From UBA3937 sp050951585 (GTDB lineage Bacteria; Bacillota; Peptococcia; DRI-13; DTU073): a stretch of 64,000 nt of DNA. A program made the translations under genes and the position numbers. Shown here piece after piece: positions 45,635-54,224 of this stretch. The stretch spans positions 434,001 through 498,000 of the forward strand of contig JBMNJI010000006.1 of the NCBI GenBank assembly GCA_050951585.1. The letters run 5' to 3'. The notes beneath the pieces are model-generated. The model was not told where the DNA came from and did no database searches. It saw only the letters and a program-made list of their open reading frames with translations. Position 1 is the first letter of the stretch, and the number at the start of each line of letters is the position of its first letter.

Positions 45635-45749
45635 TATTGCTTCACCTTCTTAGCAGGCAGATCTACTAACAAGAATTATAGCATATTTTTCTGTATTATT
45701 TCTTTTTTATCCGTATGGGTCAACCACTGCTTTTTCTGTCGTAATAAGC

Positions 45750-45771
45750 TATAATCGTGATAAGATATAAT
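45750..45771 (+). promoter_or_regulatory. Candidate promoter region of the M42 peptidase gene
   Basis: Two TATAAT boxes (45750-45755 and 45766-45771) lie 54-75 bases upstream of the ATG. The -35 regions are poor, so which box is used is uncertain. Confidence 0.45.
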
Positions 45772-45824
45772 AGAGAAGAGCGTATTAACATAAAATAACC
45801 AAAAATAAAGGGGGATACCGAAAG

Positions 45825-46898
45825 ATGAAAGACCTGGAATTACTTAAAGAATTATGCCTGGCTCACGGCCCCTCGGGCTTTGAGGAAAATATTAAGGAAT
45901 TAATCAAAAATCACTTGGGCGGCAAAGCGGAATTTTCGCAGGATAACCTGGGGAGCCTCATCTGCAAAAAAGAAGGAACAGGTGTTTCCCCAAAAATCAT
46001 GATTCCCGGTCATATGGATGAAATCGGCTTTATGGTCAACAGCATAACGGCGAACGGCTTCGTTAAATTTATCCCCTTAGGGGGCTGGCGTGACCAGGTT
46101 TTACTTGCGCAAAAGGTGATCATTAAAACAAGAAAAGGCGATATCACCGGAGTGCTTGGTTCGGTACCGCCCCACCTTCTTTCCGAGAAAGATAAAAATA
46201 AGCTGGTGGAAAAAAAGGAAATGTTTATCGATGTCGGAGCCCGAAGTCGGGAAGAAGCGCAAGAAACCATGGGCATTTTACCCGGAGATCCCATTGTGCC
46301 CGACAGCACCTTTCATGTCTTGGGTCAAAAAATGATTATGACTAAAGCAATTGACAACCGCGTAGGTTGTGCGTTGTTTATGAATGTCATTAAAGAATTA
46401 TGGGGAACTAATCATCCCAATACCGTCTATGGTGTCGGCACCGTTCAGGAGGAAGTGGGACTGCGGGGTGCCACAACATCAGCGAACGCCGTCATGCCCG
46501 ATATCTGCCTCACTGTGGACGTGACCATTGCTACCGATATGCCCGGTCTGGAAAAAGAAGACCCGGAAATAAAACTAGGACAGGGCCCTGTCCTTACCCT
46601 CGCCGATGCAACGGTCATCGGCAACCGCAATTTGCGTAACTTTATCATTGATACGGCCCGGAAAGAAAATATTCCCCTCCAATACAATACCATGATGGGC
46701 GGCGGCACAGACGGCGGTGCTATTCACAAAAGCGGTTCCGGTGTCCCCACGGTCGTCATCAGCATCCCGACACGGTACATCCATAGTCATTATGGGATCT
46801 TCCATTATGAGGATTACGAGAATACTTTACGGTTGCTTCTGGCGGCAGTAAAAGGGCTGGATGCTCCGACAGTTGAAAAAGTAAAACAAGGAAGCTGA
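45825..46898 (+). CDS. M42 family metallopeptidase (glutamyl aminopeptidase/endoglucanase type)
   Basis: Dinuclear-metal aminopeptidase, usually a tetrahedral dodecamer in the cytosol. 357 residues with IPGHMDEIGFMV (metal His and Asp), AIDNRVGCALF (bridging Asp), TVQEEVGLRGA (catalytic Glu pair) and the C-terminal PTRYIHSHYGIFHYED. AAAGGGGG precedes the ATG. Monocistronic. Confidence 0.93.
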   Translation: MKDLELLKELCLAHGPSGFEENIKELIKNHLGGKAEFSQDNLGSLICKKEGTGVSPKIMIPGHMDEIGFMVNSITANGFVKFIPLGGWRDQVLLAQKVIIKTRKGDITGVLGSVPPHLLSEKDKNKLVEKKEMFIDVGARSREEAQETMGILPGDPIVPDSTFHVLGQKMIMTKAIDNRVGCALFMNVIKELWGTNHPNTVYGVGTVQEEVGLRGATTSANAVMPDICLTVDVTIATDMPGLEKEDPEIKLGQGPVLTLADATVIGNRNLRNFIIDTARKENIPLQYNTMMGGGTDGGAIHKSGSGVPTVVISIPTRYIHSHYGIFHYEDYENTLRLLLAAVKGLDAPTVEKVKQGS

Positions 46899-46919
46899 AC
46901 CGCTTCCTTGCTCTTTTTT
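46887..46919 (+). terminator. Terminator overlapping the M42 peptidase stop
   Basis: CAAGGAAGC and GCTTCCTTG form a 9-bp stem whose loop starts with the stop codon TGA; six T follow three bases later. Confidence 0.85.
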
Positions 46920-46977
46920 CCGGGACTTTTGTTTTTCTTTCTTCTTCATTTTTACTATGTTGATTTGCGGTGCGCTC

Positions 46978-48141
46978 TTACTTCCCGACTTGCCATGCCG
47001 TGACGACATTCCCTTTTTCCAATTGCAAACCATCCAAACAGAAGTTCACCTTTTGCGCACTATTATTCAAAGTAACCTGCAGGGAAAGCTCATCGGTGGA
47101 AGCTGTCGGGGTGAAAGTAACCGCTTTTCTTTCCCAGTCACCGGAAGCAACAAATTCCAAAACACCCCCGGCCGGATAAGTCCGGTTATCCGGATCATAG
47201 GCAACTAACCTTAGCGGCGTGCCTTTCGGAGCCATTACATAACAAGAGAATGTATGGGCGCCCGAAATCTTTTCGCCATCATATTCCACATTAACACCCT
47301 GCCAATTGTTCCCTCCGGTCGTTTTTACCTGTAAGGCGGCCTTCCCCTGCCAAAATCTGTTGGTATTTCTAAGCAACTGTGCCCCACTTGAGATGTTAAA
47401 ACCTTTCGCGGAAAAACCGCTCAAGTTTATTTCCACATTGCTTTGATTGGCCGAGAGCAGATTCCGGCTCGCCGTCTCGTTATCCTGCGTGACTTTACTC
47501 TCCAGAATTTTATCACTAAGCTTATCAACCGTAATTCTTATTTTGAGACCCTCTTTCAGCCCGTCAGGCTTGTTTTGCTCCGTGAAGTAACCGGAATACA
47601 GCCCGTTTGCGGTCTTGAGCACTACCCAGGTCCTGTTCCCGATCTTCTCGATCATCTGTACGGTTCCTTTATATGTAGCTTCATTGATGGCTGGACGATC
47701 TTTATCGGCAAGTAGCCCCATGACCTGAAGGATATCCTGCACGGTCACATTCTTGTTGGGCTGAAAAACAATCTTCCCCTTAGAGTTTTCCGTATAAAGA
47801 TCCTTCATTGTCCCTTGGGTAATGACATAAGCTACCGCTTTGCGGTTATCCTGAGGGATCGCATTCCAATCCGTAACCTTTTCTTTCATCGCCGCAGTGA
47901 CTTTAAAATCCTCAAAGTCGTCTTGTTTTTCGGCAATTGACTGGGCCAGCTCCGCTCTCGTCAACCTAAAGCCAAAAAGCCGGTCCCATTTATTAAACTC
48001 GACGTTAAAACAATTAATCTTTTTGGCAAGCCCCGGAGGCCACCCTTTCTCATCCCGATTTCCCGCATAAGCCGTGTCCGTAAACACTGTACCAACCAGC
48101 AAAAATACGCCGGTCAACAACACACAAAGAAGTTTACGCAT
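46978..48141 (-). CDS. Secreted protein with SLH-like region and carbohydrate-binding-like domain
   Basis: 387 residues from ATG 48141 (GAGGAGGG upstream; ATG 48159 overlaps that site). A signal peptide (about 1-26, cleavage after TAYA) is followed by an S-layer-homology-like region (FRLTRAELAQSIAEK, ITQGTMKDLYTENSKGK, NKNVTVQDILQVMGLL). A middle beta domain comes next, then a C-terminal jelly-roll like CBM4/9 (FWQGKAALQVKTTGGNNW, TFSCYVMAPKGTPLRLVAYD) ending LDGLQLEKGNVVTAW. Probably cell-wall-linked; ligand unknown. Confidence 0.7.
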   Translation of the reverse strand: MRKLLCVLLTGVFLLVGTVFTDTAYAGNRDEKGWPPGLAKKINCFNVEFNKWDRLFGFRLTRAELAQSIAEKQDDFEDFKVTAAMKEKVTDWNAIPQDNRKAVAYVITQGTMKDLYTENSKGKIVFQPNKNVTVQDILQVMGLLADKDRPAINEATYKGTVQMIEKIGNRTWVVLKTANGLYSGYFTEQNKPDGLKEGLKIRITVDKLSDKILESKVTQDNETASRNLLSANQSNVEINLSGFSAKGFNISSGAQLLRNTNRFWQGKAALQVKTTGGNNWQGVNVEYDGEKISGAHTFSCYVMAPKGTPLRLVAYDPDNRTYPAGGVLEFVASGDWERKAVTFTPTASTDELSLQVTLNNSAQKVNFCLDGLQLEKGNVVTAWQVGK

Positions 48142-48238
48142 TAATAATTCCCTCCTCATTGCCTTTTTTAATATTTTATCTTTCGTTTAAAGGTTTCGTG
48201 CTCATATAGTAATTTTTAGGGGGTCTTCCAAGATATTA

Positions 48239-48267
48239 TTGACAGTCCCGCCCATTTCTATTACAAT
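48239..48267 (+). promoter_or_regulatory. Sigma-A promoter of metF
   Basis: Perfect -35 TTGACA (48239-48244), 17-base spacer, -10 TACAAT (48262-48267). The leader to the ATG is about 50 bases, too short for a SAM riboswitch. Confidence 0.85.
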
Positions 48268-48322
48268 TCACTTAACTTAATTTCTATACAAAATAAATTA
48301 TTCATAAAGGTGGCTGTTGTTT

Positions 48323-49210
48323 ATGTATATTAGAGACATTTTTGCGAACAAGAAAAAAGCTGTCCTTTCCTTCGAGATCTTTCCGCCGAAAAAAGACAGC
48401 CCCATTGAAACCGTTTATACCACAATTGAAGGTTTAAAAAATCTTCAGCCCGATTTTATCAGCGTCACATACGGTGCCGGAGGCAGTAACAAAGACCGCA
48501 CGGTAGAAATTGCTTCACTGATTAAACAAAAATACGGGGTTGAATCCCTCGCCCATTTGACCTGTATTTCTTCCACCAAAGACGAAATAGAAAAGATCGT
48601 TTCATTACTCCGGGAAAACGGGATAGAAAATATTTTGGCCTTGCGAGGCGATCTGCCCCAAGACCCCAATTTTGTCTTTCCAACGCCTCTCCACTACCAC
48701 TACGCCAGCGACCTTGTCTATCAACTGAAGCAGAAAAAATGTTTCAGTATCGCCGGCGCCTGTTATCCGGAAGGTCATGTCGAGTGTAGCAATCTGGAAA
48801 AAGATATTAATTACCTGAAAAGAAAAGTCGATGCCGGATTAGATTTATTGATTACGCAATTATTCTATGATAATGAAAAGTTATATTCCTTCCTTGATAA
48901 AATCAAACAAGCGGGAATCAATATTCCTGTTGCGGCGGGAATTATGCCTCTAATCAGTAAAAACCAGGTCGAACGTTGCCTGACTTTCAGTAATGCTGTT
49001 TTGCCGCCAAAAATAACCAGAATACTGGAGAAGTACGGAGACAACACGCCGGTATTAACCGAGGCAGGAATCTATTATGCCACGGAACAAATCATTGATC
49101 TTCTCTCCTCCGGGATCGACGGGATTCATATTTACACCATGAACCGTCCGGAGATCGCCCGCGGTATCGTGGAAAACATTACTGATTTCCGTAACCTGCT
49201 GACAACATAA
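48323..49210 (+). CDS. metF: Methylenetetrahydrofolate reductase (MetF)
   Basis: Reduces 5,10-methylene-THF to 5-methyl-THF for methionine synthesis or the methyl branch of acetyl-CoA metabolism. 295 residues; FEIFPPKK, the flavin-site SVTYGAGGS, LALRGDLP and the TQLFYD stretch are visible. ATG 48323 is preferred over a TTG at 48317 (AAAGGTGG nine bases upstream). Alone in its transcription unit; no Wood-Ljungdahl genes are adjacent. Confidence 0.94.
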   Translation: MYIRDIFANKKKAVLSFEIFPPKKDSPIETVYTTIEGLKNLQPDFISVTYGAGGSNKDRTVEIASLIKQKYGVESLAHLTCISSTKDEIEKIVSLLRENGIENILALRGDLPQDPNFVFPTPLHYHYASDLVYQLKQKKCFSIAGACYPEGHVECSNLEKDINYLKRKVDAGLDLLITQLFYDNEKLYSFLDKIKQAGINIPVAAGIMPLISKNQVERCLTFSNAVLPPKITRILEKYGDNTPVLTEAGIYYATEQIIDLLSSGIDGIHIYTMNRPEIARGIVENITDFRNLLTT

Positions 49211-49271
49211 ACTTGAGCTTTTGGCGCGGACTGGCCTTGCCAAGTTATCGCCCAGGCAGGGCGAACATGCA

Positions 49272-49299
49272 AAAAGAATAGCCTCAGGCTATTCTTTTT
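49272..49299. terminator. Bidirectional terminator metF/YlbF-family gene
   Basis: AAAGAATAGCC and GGCTATTCTTT around a TCA loop, flanked by A5 and T5. It serves the two converging genes. Confidence 0.85.
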
Positions 49300-49326
49300 G
49301 TATTTCATTATGTATTATTACCATGA

Positions 49327-49668
49327 TTAGATTGCAGACGGTTTGAGAATATCCACGGCATCGGCCAGGATTTTTTGCACGTCCGCCATCATTCTAAGTA
49401 GCTTAAACTCCGCTTGTAAATAATCCCGCACGAGCGGATATGAACCTAACAACTCGGTCATTTTTTGGTATTCCGTTTTTTTCTCCGGGGGAATCTCCTG
49501 CCCCATCATTTGCAGTGCCTGAATCTCAAGTTGTTTGGCATGGAACTGGGCGAGGACTTTTTGGTTCTCGCTGTTTTCGTTAATTTTATAACTAACTTGT
49601 ACCAAATCTTGATATTCCGTACTCTTTTGAATCTCCTGAGCTAACTCATGGGCCCGATCATAAATCAT
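49327..49668 (-). CDS. YlbF/YmcA family protein
   Basis: 113-residue all-helical protein of the Com_YlbF family, members of which form the YlbF-YmcA-YaaT complex that tunes RNase Y in Bacillus. Helical stretches ALQEIQKSTEYQDL-like (AQEIQKSTEYQDLV), KQLEIQALQMMGQEIP and VRDYLQAEFKLLRMM. ATG 49668 chosen because the upstream GTG lies in the AGGAG site. Which paralogue it is cannot be told from sequence alone. Confidence 0.85.
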   Translation of the reverse strand: MIYDRAHELAQEIQKSTEYQDLVQVSYKINENSENQKVLAQFHAKQLEIQALQMMGQEIPPEKKTEYQKMTELLGSYPLVRDYLQAEFKLLRMMADVQKILADAVDILKPSAI

Positions 49669-49714
49669 CAACCTGTACACTCCTTTTTTCGGTTTAAGCC
49701 TTATTTCTCAAACC

Positions 49715-50296
49715 TTATTTCGCATACTTCCTTTTCCACTTCGGGACAATCGGCAATGCTTCATACTCTTCTTTCAGCAGTCCGAGAATCCAGATATCGA
49801 TATACTTTCCTTCCACAAAAACCTGTTTCCGCATTTTCCCTTCGGTGATAAAGCCAAAACTAACGGCACTACGTAAACCCAGATCGTGATTATCATAAAT
49901 ATTGAGATACGCCTTTTCCAGTCCAAGCCGGTAATAAGCTAAATCCAGGAGCACAATTAAAATATCCACCCCGTATCCGGCCAGACGCATGTCTTTTTCC
50001 CCGATCCCTAAGACAAGCTCCGCATTGCCATTCTGTCTGTCAATGTGGCGCAACCCGGCAAGCCCAATCGGCCGTAAGTCGCTTTTTCTCAGGACCATGT
50101 AAATAATCTTCTCTGCCCGTGGGTTCTCCAGCGTCACATTCTCCTGAGAATCAATCTCCCTTTTAATTGAGTTAAGATCAACACTGGTGTATTCGTTATA
50201 AGCTAAACGAAAGTCCTTATCGAAATACCATTTCTGCACTAATTCCGCATCTTGCTGCTCCAAAGGACGTAAAACTATTTTTCTGCCCTTTTCCAT
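49715..50296 (-). CDS. GNAT family N-acetyltransferase (RimJ/RimL-like)
   Basis: 193 residues from ATG 50296 (GAGGTGGGG upstream); the longer open frame covers the end of the DUF1015 gene. GNAT fold: VLRPLEQQDAELVQKW at the start, AGLRHIDRQNGNAELVLGIG, the acetyl-CoA loop KDMRLAGYGVD and a C-terminal GKYIDIWILGLL. Target unknown. Confidence 0.88.
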   Translation of the reverse strand: MEKGRKIVLRPLEQQDAELVQKWYFDKDFRLAYNEYTSVDLNSIKREIDSQENVTLENPRAEKIIYMVLRKSDLRPIGLAGLRHIDRQNGNAELVLGIGEKDMRLAGYGVDILIVLLDLAYYRLGLEKAYLNIYDNHDLGLRSAVSFGFITEGKMRKQVFVEGKYIDIWILGLLKEEYEALPIVPKWKRKYAK

Positions 50297-50318
50297 ATAC
50301 CCCACCTCATTAATATAT

Positions 50319-51485
50319 TTAAAATCCAACCTTCTCATGACGATACATAATAATTCCGGATAAAATCTTCGGTGCAAAGAAAGTTGATTTTTCAGGCATG
50401 ACAATGTTGGGATTGTGAATACCGGCATCGGCCACCGCAAGCAATTCCTCAAGAGAAACCGGATGCAGCGCAACGGCAAGATCATATTTACCGGCATCAA
50501 CAACCGCTTTCATCTTTTCCAGATCATCCTCGGAATAATAATCAAAATAACGGTGATCGGTAATCATCTCATGGGTTAATCCTAAATGAGGATACAATTC
50601 TTTTTCCAGGATACTGCAATCCAACCGGCCAACCGCGTCATCCGGAACCCTGCCTGCTTTTAATAAATACGCCCCACCCCTTGTATACAGGGCAAAAGCA
50701 TGTTTCTCCGGTGTCTTAAATTCATTTAGTCTCACTAAAGGAAGTCTTTCCATAATTTCCTCAAAATTAACCACACCGTTGATGACCCTGTTGTAAGCCA
50801 GAATACGGGCATCGGCACCTTCGCAGATATAAGCCAGACAATGACTCTGCCCATTCAAAAGTGACGCATGGTAACGGTGATGTCCATCCGCAATATAAAG
50901 GGGACCGGACGCGATTAATTCCTTAATTAGTTTCCCTTCCCTGCTTTCTTCCTCCACCCGGAAAATCCTGTTTTTGATCCCGTGAAGCTCTGAGGCTTTC
51001 CGGAAATCCGAGGTAAATTCATATTCAGGATTATAACTGCGCGCGACCTCATCGAGTACGGCCCGTAATGGAGCTTGGGTCAGGAGAAAAACAGGCTCAA
51101 AAGTATACCCTGTTTTGGCACGTAGCGCAAGGCGCCCTTTGACCTTATCATCAAAGGTTTTTTCGTGCCTGATGATATTCCCTTCCTGATATGCCGTCAC
51201 TTGCGTGGCTGTAAAAACGCCCCGGCGCAACTCTTTGCCATAAACCTGCTCATACACATAAAAACAAGGGACGCGGTCCTCCTGTACTGCCCCTGAGGTC
51301 AGCAATCTTTCCAATGCCTGTACTGGTTCTTTCCCTAAAGTAATATGATATAATGAGTCCTCGTTTTGTTGCAAAAATATTTCCAAAGGAGAACCTTCCT
51401 TGATCACATCATAAGGAGGACAAGTTATCCTTTTAATACTGTCTCCCACCGGTCTTAAGCCAACTAAGCCCTTAACCTCTGCCAT
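50319..51485 (-). CDS. DUF1015 family protein
   Basis: 388 residues, conserved DUF1015 protein (annotated in places as HTH-containing). Signatures: GLRPVGDSIKRITCPPYDV near the N terminus, IIRHEKTFDDKVKGRL, and IADGHHRYHASL in the middle. Family function is not established. The GNAT gene follows by 22 bases, so the two are probably cotranscribed. Confidence 0.88.
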   Translation of the reverse strand: MAEVKGLVGLRPVGDSIKRITCPPYDVIKEGSPLEIFLQQNEDSLYHITLGKEPVQALERLLTSGAVQEDRVPCFYVYEQVYGKELRRGVFTATQVTAYQEGNIIRHEKTFDDKVKGRLALRAKTGYTFEPVFLLTQAPLRAVLDEVARSYNPEYEFTSDFRKASELHGIKNRIFRVEEESREGKLIKELIASGPLYIADGHHRYHASLLNGQSHCLAYICEGADARILAYNRVINGVVNFEEIMERLPLVRLNEFKTPEKHAFALYTRGGAYLLKAGRVPDDAVGRLDCSILEKELYPHLGLTHEMITDHRYFDYYSEDDLEKMKAVVDAGKYDLAVALHPVSLEELLAVADAGIHNPNIVMPEKSTFFAPKILSGIIMYRHEKVGF

Positions 51486-51596
51486 CCGCTCTACCTCCCA
51501 AGGTTTTCTTTACCATATCATTTAATTATGACTGTTCTTCACTATTATACCAAAAAGAATGGATATTTCATAATAAAGATTTCCCATAAATCTAAG

Positions 51597-52730
51597 CTAG
51601 TCTGTATTCGTGTCCTCGCCCCACTTGATGAGGACTCGCCCTGCCAACTTGCATTGATCCAGTATCTCCTCTTTTTCGGCTGGAATCGCAATAGTTTGCG
51701 GGTTCCCATCACTAATATAGCGCTGGCCGGGATTCTTTTGAAAATAGGCGAGCCATTTCTCCAATTCCACCGTACTGGCCATTACCCGCGGCAATCTTGT
51801 GGGGTCAAAGCCCTCGACAACCGGACTTAAGGCCGGATTCGCCCCGACCTTCAGAACCGCCTGATGTTCGTAAGCATAACCGTCAGATGAACCCTGTACG
51901 GCCAAATGATATTCCTGAGGCGATAAGCCATATGGCAGAGCCAGCGACGTTACTTTATAGCCGGGTACTGTCTCCTCTACCAATTTAGGTATACCGGCTA
52001 ATTCTTTTTGTACCCCCTCGGCCGACAGCTTATTCAGCTTGGCATGAGTGATCGTATGATTGCCTATATCAAAACCAAGCTCCACAAGTTCACGTAATTT
52101 ATCCTGCCAGCCTTTTTGGCTAAAGGGCGGATCGTTATTCACATAAAAGGTCGCGGTATGCCCGAAATCCGGATGCTGACGGCCAAAATCCAGCAGAATG
52201 CCCACCACACATTCCGGATCTATCATTTTCGTTCCATCCTCTGTCTCGATATATCGACAATGCCCGACCGTACCATCATCAAAAGTAAGAACCAGCGGTG
52301 TTTTTCCGGCAGGCGTACTGATGTTGTTATTCACGAAATCTTTCAGACTGATTAAAGAATATCCCTGATCATAAAACATCTGCAAGTCACGCCGGAAATT
52401 AGCCGTAGTCTGCGCCCAGTCACTTTCCTTATCGGCTCCGATCACATGATACATCAGAATCATGACCTTCCCGGCCTCGTTCGCCTTGATCAAAGCCAAT
52501 TCACTAGGGGTGGGATAATTATTTTGCTCCTCCTCACTTCCTGAATTATTTTGATTTTCCTGATTCTCTTCTTGATCCGGAATATTCCCTTGTCCCAACT
52601 GTTCAGACACCTGATTCTCGCATCCGAACAAGAAAAACATACTTAGAAGGACAAGAAATAATACTATCTTTACGATACTTTTCCGATTCATATTACTTTT
52701 CCTATTCGTGTTACTTTTACAATTCCTCAT
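51597..52730 (-). CDS. Polysaccharide deacetylase lipoprotein
   Basis: 377-residue NodB-fold carbohydrate esterase. An N-terminal signal ends in lipobox FLFGC (Cys near 37), so it should be membrane-anchored outside the cell. A low-complexity Asn/Gln/Glu linker follows, then the NodB domain with LVLTFDDGTVGH (metal Asp) and GNHTITH (His pair). Likely acts on peptidoglycan or another envelope glycan. ATG 52730 has AGGGG upstream; ATG 52691 with AGGA is an alternative. Confidence 0.9.
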   Translation of the reverse strand: MRNCKSNTNRKSNMNRKSIVKIVLFLVLLSMFFLFGCENQVSEQLGQGNIPDQEENQENQNNSGSEEEQNNYPTPSELALIKANEAGKVMILMYHVIGADKESDWAQTTANFRRDLQMFYDQGYSLISLKDFVNNNISTPAGKTPLVLTFDDGTVGHCRYIETEDGTKMIDPECVVGILLDFGRQHPDFGHTATFYVNNDPPFSQKGWQDKLRELVELGFDIGNHTITHAKLNKLSAEGVQKELAGIPKLVEETVPGYKVTSLALPYGLSPQEYHLAVQGSSDGYAYEHQAVLKVGANPALSPVVEGFDPTRLPRVMASTVELEKWLAYFQKNPGQRYISDGNPQTIAIPAEKEEILDQCKLAGRVLIKWGEDTNTD

Positions 52731-52846
52731 GCTTTTACCCCTTTTTCGCCTCGTGATATTAATGTTTCCTAAGCATAATTCGACAAAAGATAGCTACTAC
52801 CTTTTATTATTTTCAGTAAAAAAATAGTATTTTCCTTGAAGAGTCT

Positions 52847-52875
52847 TGTTTTAAGGCTAAATGGCTAATATAATA
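52847..52875 (+). promoter_or_regulatory. Sigma-A promoter of the DUF1858 gene
   Basis: TTGTTT (52847-52852), 17-base spacer, perfect TATAAT (52870-52875), about 50 bases before the ATG. Confidence 0.75.
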
Positions 52876-52926
52876 ATTAAATAAGCTTTGCGTCTAGATC
52901 CACAAAACTGATAAGGAGGTGCCCGG

Positions 52927-53124
52927 ATGAAAATCACGAGTGATATGTCTATCACGGAAATAGTCCAAAAATATCCCCAAACTGCCGAAGTACTTATGCA
53001 ACAAGGAATGGGTTGTCTTGGCTGTGCCGCCGCCCGCTTCGAAACCCTGAGCCAAGGTGCCGCTGCTCACGGCATAGATATCGATCAGTTATTAAAAGTT
53101 TTAAACAACGCGGTTGAGGAATAA
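52927..53124 (+). CDS. DUF1858 domain protein
   Basis: 65-residue protein with the DUF1858 pattern ITEIVQKYPQTAEVL and a CLGC pair (GMGCLGCAAA). The family is tied to hybrid-cluster or iron-sulfur/redox proteins and often occurs alone. Very strong AAGGAGGTG ribosome site and a good promoter suggest high expression. Confidence 0.9.
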   Translation: MKITSDMSITEIVQKYPQTAEVLMQQGMGCLGCAAARFETLSQGAAAHGIDIDQLLKVLNNAVEE

Positions 53125-53160
53125 AAGCGGACAAGCAGACAAAATAATCGCAAAGACTGA

Positions 53161-53192
53161 AAAAGGAACCTTCAAGATAGGCTCCTTTTTTG
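53161..53192 (+). terminator. Terminator of the DUF1858 gene
   Basis: AAAAGGAACCT and AGGCTCCTTTT pair with one mismatch and end in T residues. Located between the convergent DUF1858 and ku genes. Confidence 0.8.
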
Positions 53193-53201
53193 TTTCTTTC
53201 T

Positions 53202-54041
53202 TCAGGCTTCAATTTTGACCTTTTTCCGTTGTGTCGTTGCCGGTTTAGACTTTTTGCTTTTTGGTTTCTTTTCTTTTTGGGCAGCCTCAATGCTCGCCTG
53301 GAGCGCTTCCATCAAATCAATAACCCTGGCCGGTTCAGCCTCAGGAGCAACGGCAACCTCCTCTCCGCTGATTTTCGCATGAATCAATGCCATTAAAGCC
53401 TCCCGGTACTGATTATGGTACTTTTCCGGTGCAAAATCGGCCGTAAGATTGTCGATCAGGCTTACGGCCATTTTTAATTCATTCTCGTGAATCTGCACCT
53501 CGTAATTTAATTCCGGAATATATTCGGTACTCCTTATCTCATCAGGATAGAAAATAGTTTCCAGCACCAGACAATTTTGATAGACACGCAATACCGCCAG
53601 AGACTCCTTCTGCCGCAGCACAATTTTCGCAATCGCAATACGCCCTGTTTTTCGCATGGCCTCCCACAACAAATGATACGGTTTTGTCCCTAATTCTCCC
53701 GGGGCTAAATAATAGCTTTTCACAAAATATAGCGGGTCGATTTCTTCTAAGGAAACAAAATCCAGAATTTCAATGGATTTTAAAGTGCTCAGCGGAATTC
53801 TTTCCAAATCCTCCTCCTGGATAATCACATAGCGCCCCTTTTCATACTCATAGCCCCTGACCAGATCTTCTGAGGACAGCTCTTTTTGGCAAACCGGACA
53901 GACCTTTTCATACTTAATCGGGGACTTACATTCCTTATGCAGAAAATTAAATCTAACATCCTTCGCTTCTGTCGCGGTATAAAGTTTAATCGGGATGCTG
54001 ACCAAGCCAAAAGAAATAACCCCTTTCCAGATATTGCGCAT
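53202..54041 (-). CDS. ku: Non-homologous end joining protein Ku
   Basis: DNA-end binding homodimer of bacterial NHEJ. 279 residues: Ku core from RNIWKGVISFGLVSIPIKLY through the bridge region (TLKSIEILDFVSLEEIDPLY), and a C-terminal Lys-rich tail. Strong AAAGGAGAG site. No ligD gene lies next to it in this window, unlike many Bacillus loci. Confidence 0.95.
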   Translation of the reverse strand: MRNIWKGVISFGLVSIPIKLYTATEAKDVRFNFLHKECKSPIKYEKVCPVCQKELSSEDLVRGYEYEKGRYVIIQEEDLERIPLSTLKSIEILDFVSLEEIDPLYFVKSYYLAPGELGTKPYHLLWEAMRKTGRIAIAKIVLRQKESLAVLRVYQNCLVLETIFYPDEIRSTEYIPELNYEVQIHENELKMAVSLIDNLTADFAPEKYHNQYREALMALIHAKISGEEVAVAPEAEPARVIDLMEALQASIEAAQKEKKPKSKKSKPATTQRKKVKIEA

Positions 54042-54224
54042 TCTTTCTCTCCTTTCGTGACGCTTCCTTTACTGGTGTAATGATACCCGCCGAAAAATAA
54101 ACACGCTCCGGCTGAAATGTCATGCTAAAGATCCTTTCCCCAATCCCGGTTTTCTTTAGCTTTCCCTTTCGCCGCAGCGTCATTCTTTCCTCAGAGATAT
54201 CCCGGGCAATATACCCGGGCTTAT

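Noticed and set aside
48160..48322. Possible SAM riboswitch before metF
   Set aside because: The promoter leaves only about 50 bases of leader; no S-box pattern was seen.
53986..54183. 65-codon minus-strand ORF upstream of and overlapping ku
   Set aside because: Ends inside ku in another frame; no recognised family and no clear ribosome site.
54201..54217. Two CCCGGG elements after the HydS-like gene
   Set aside because: Could form a small hairpin but no T tract follows; chance is likely.
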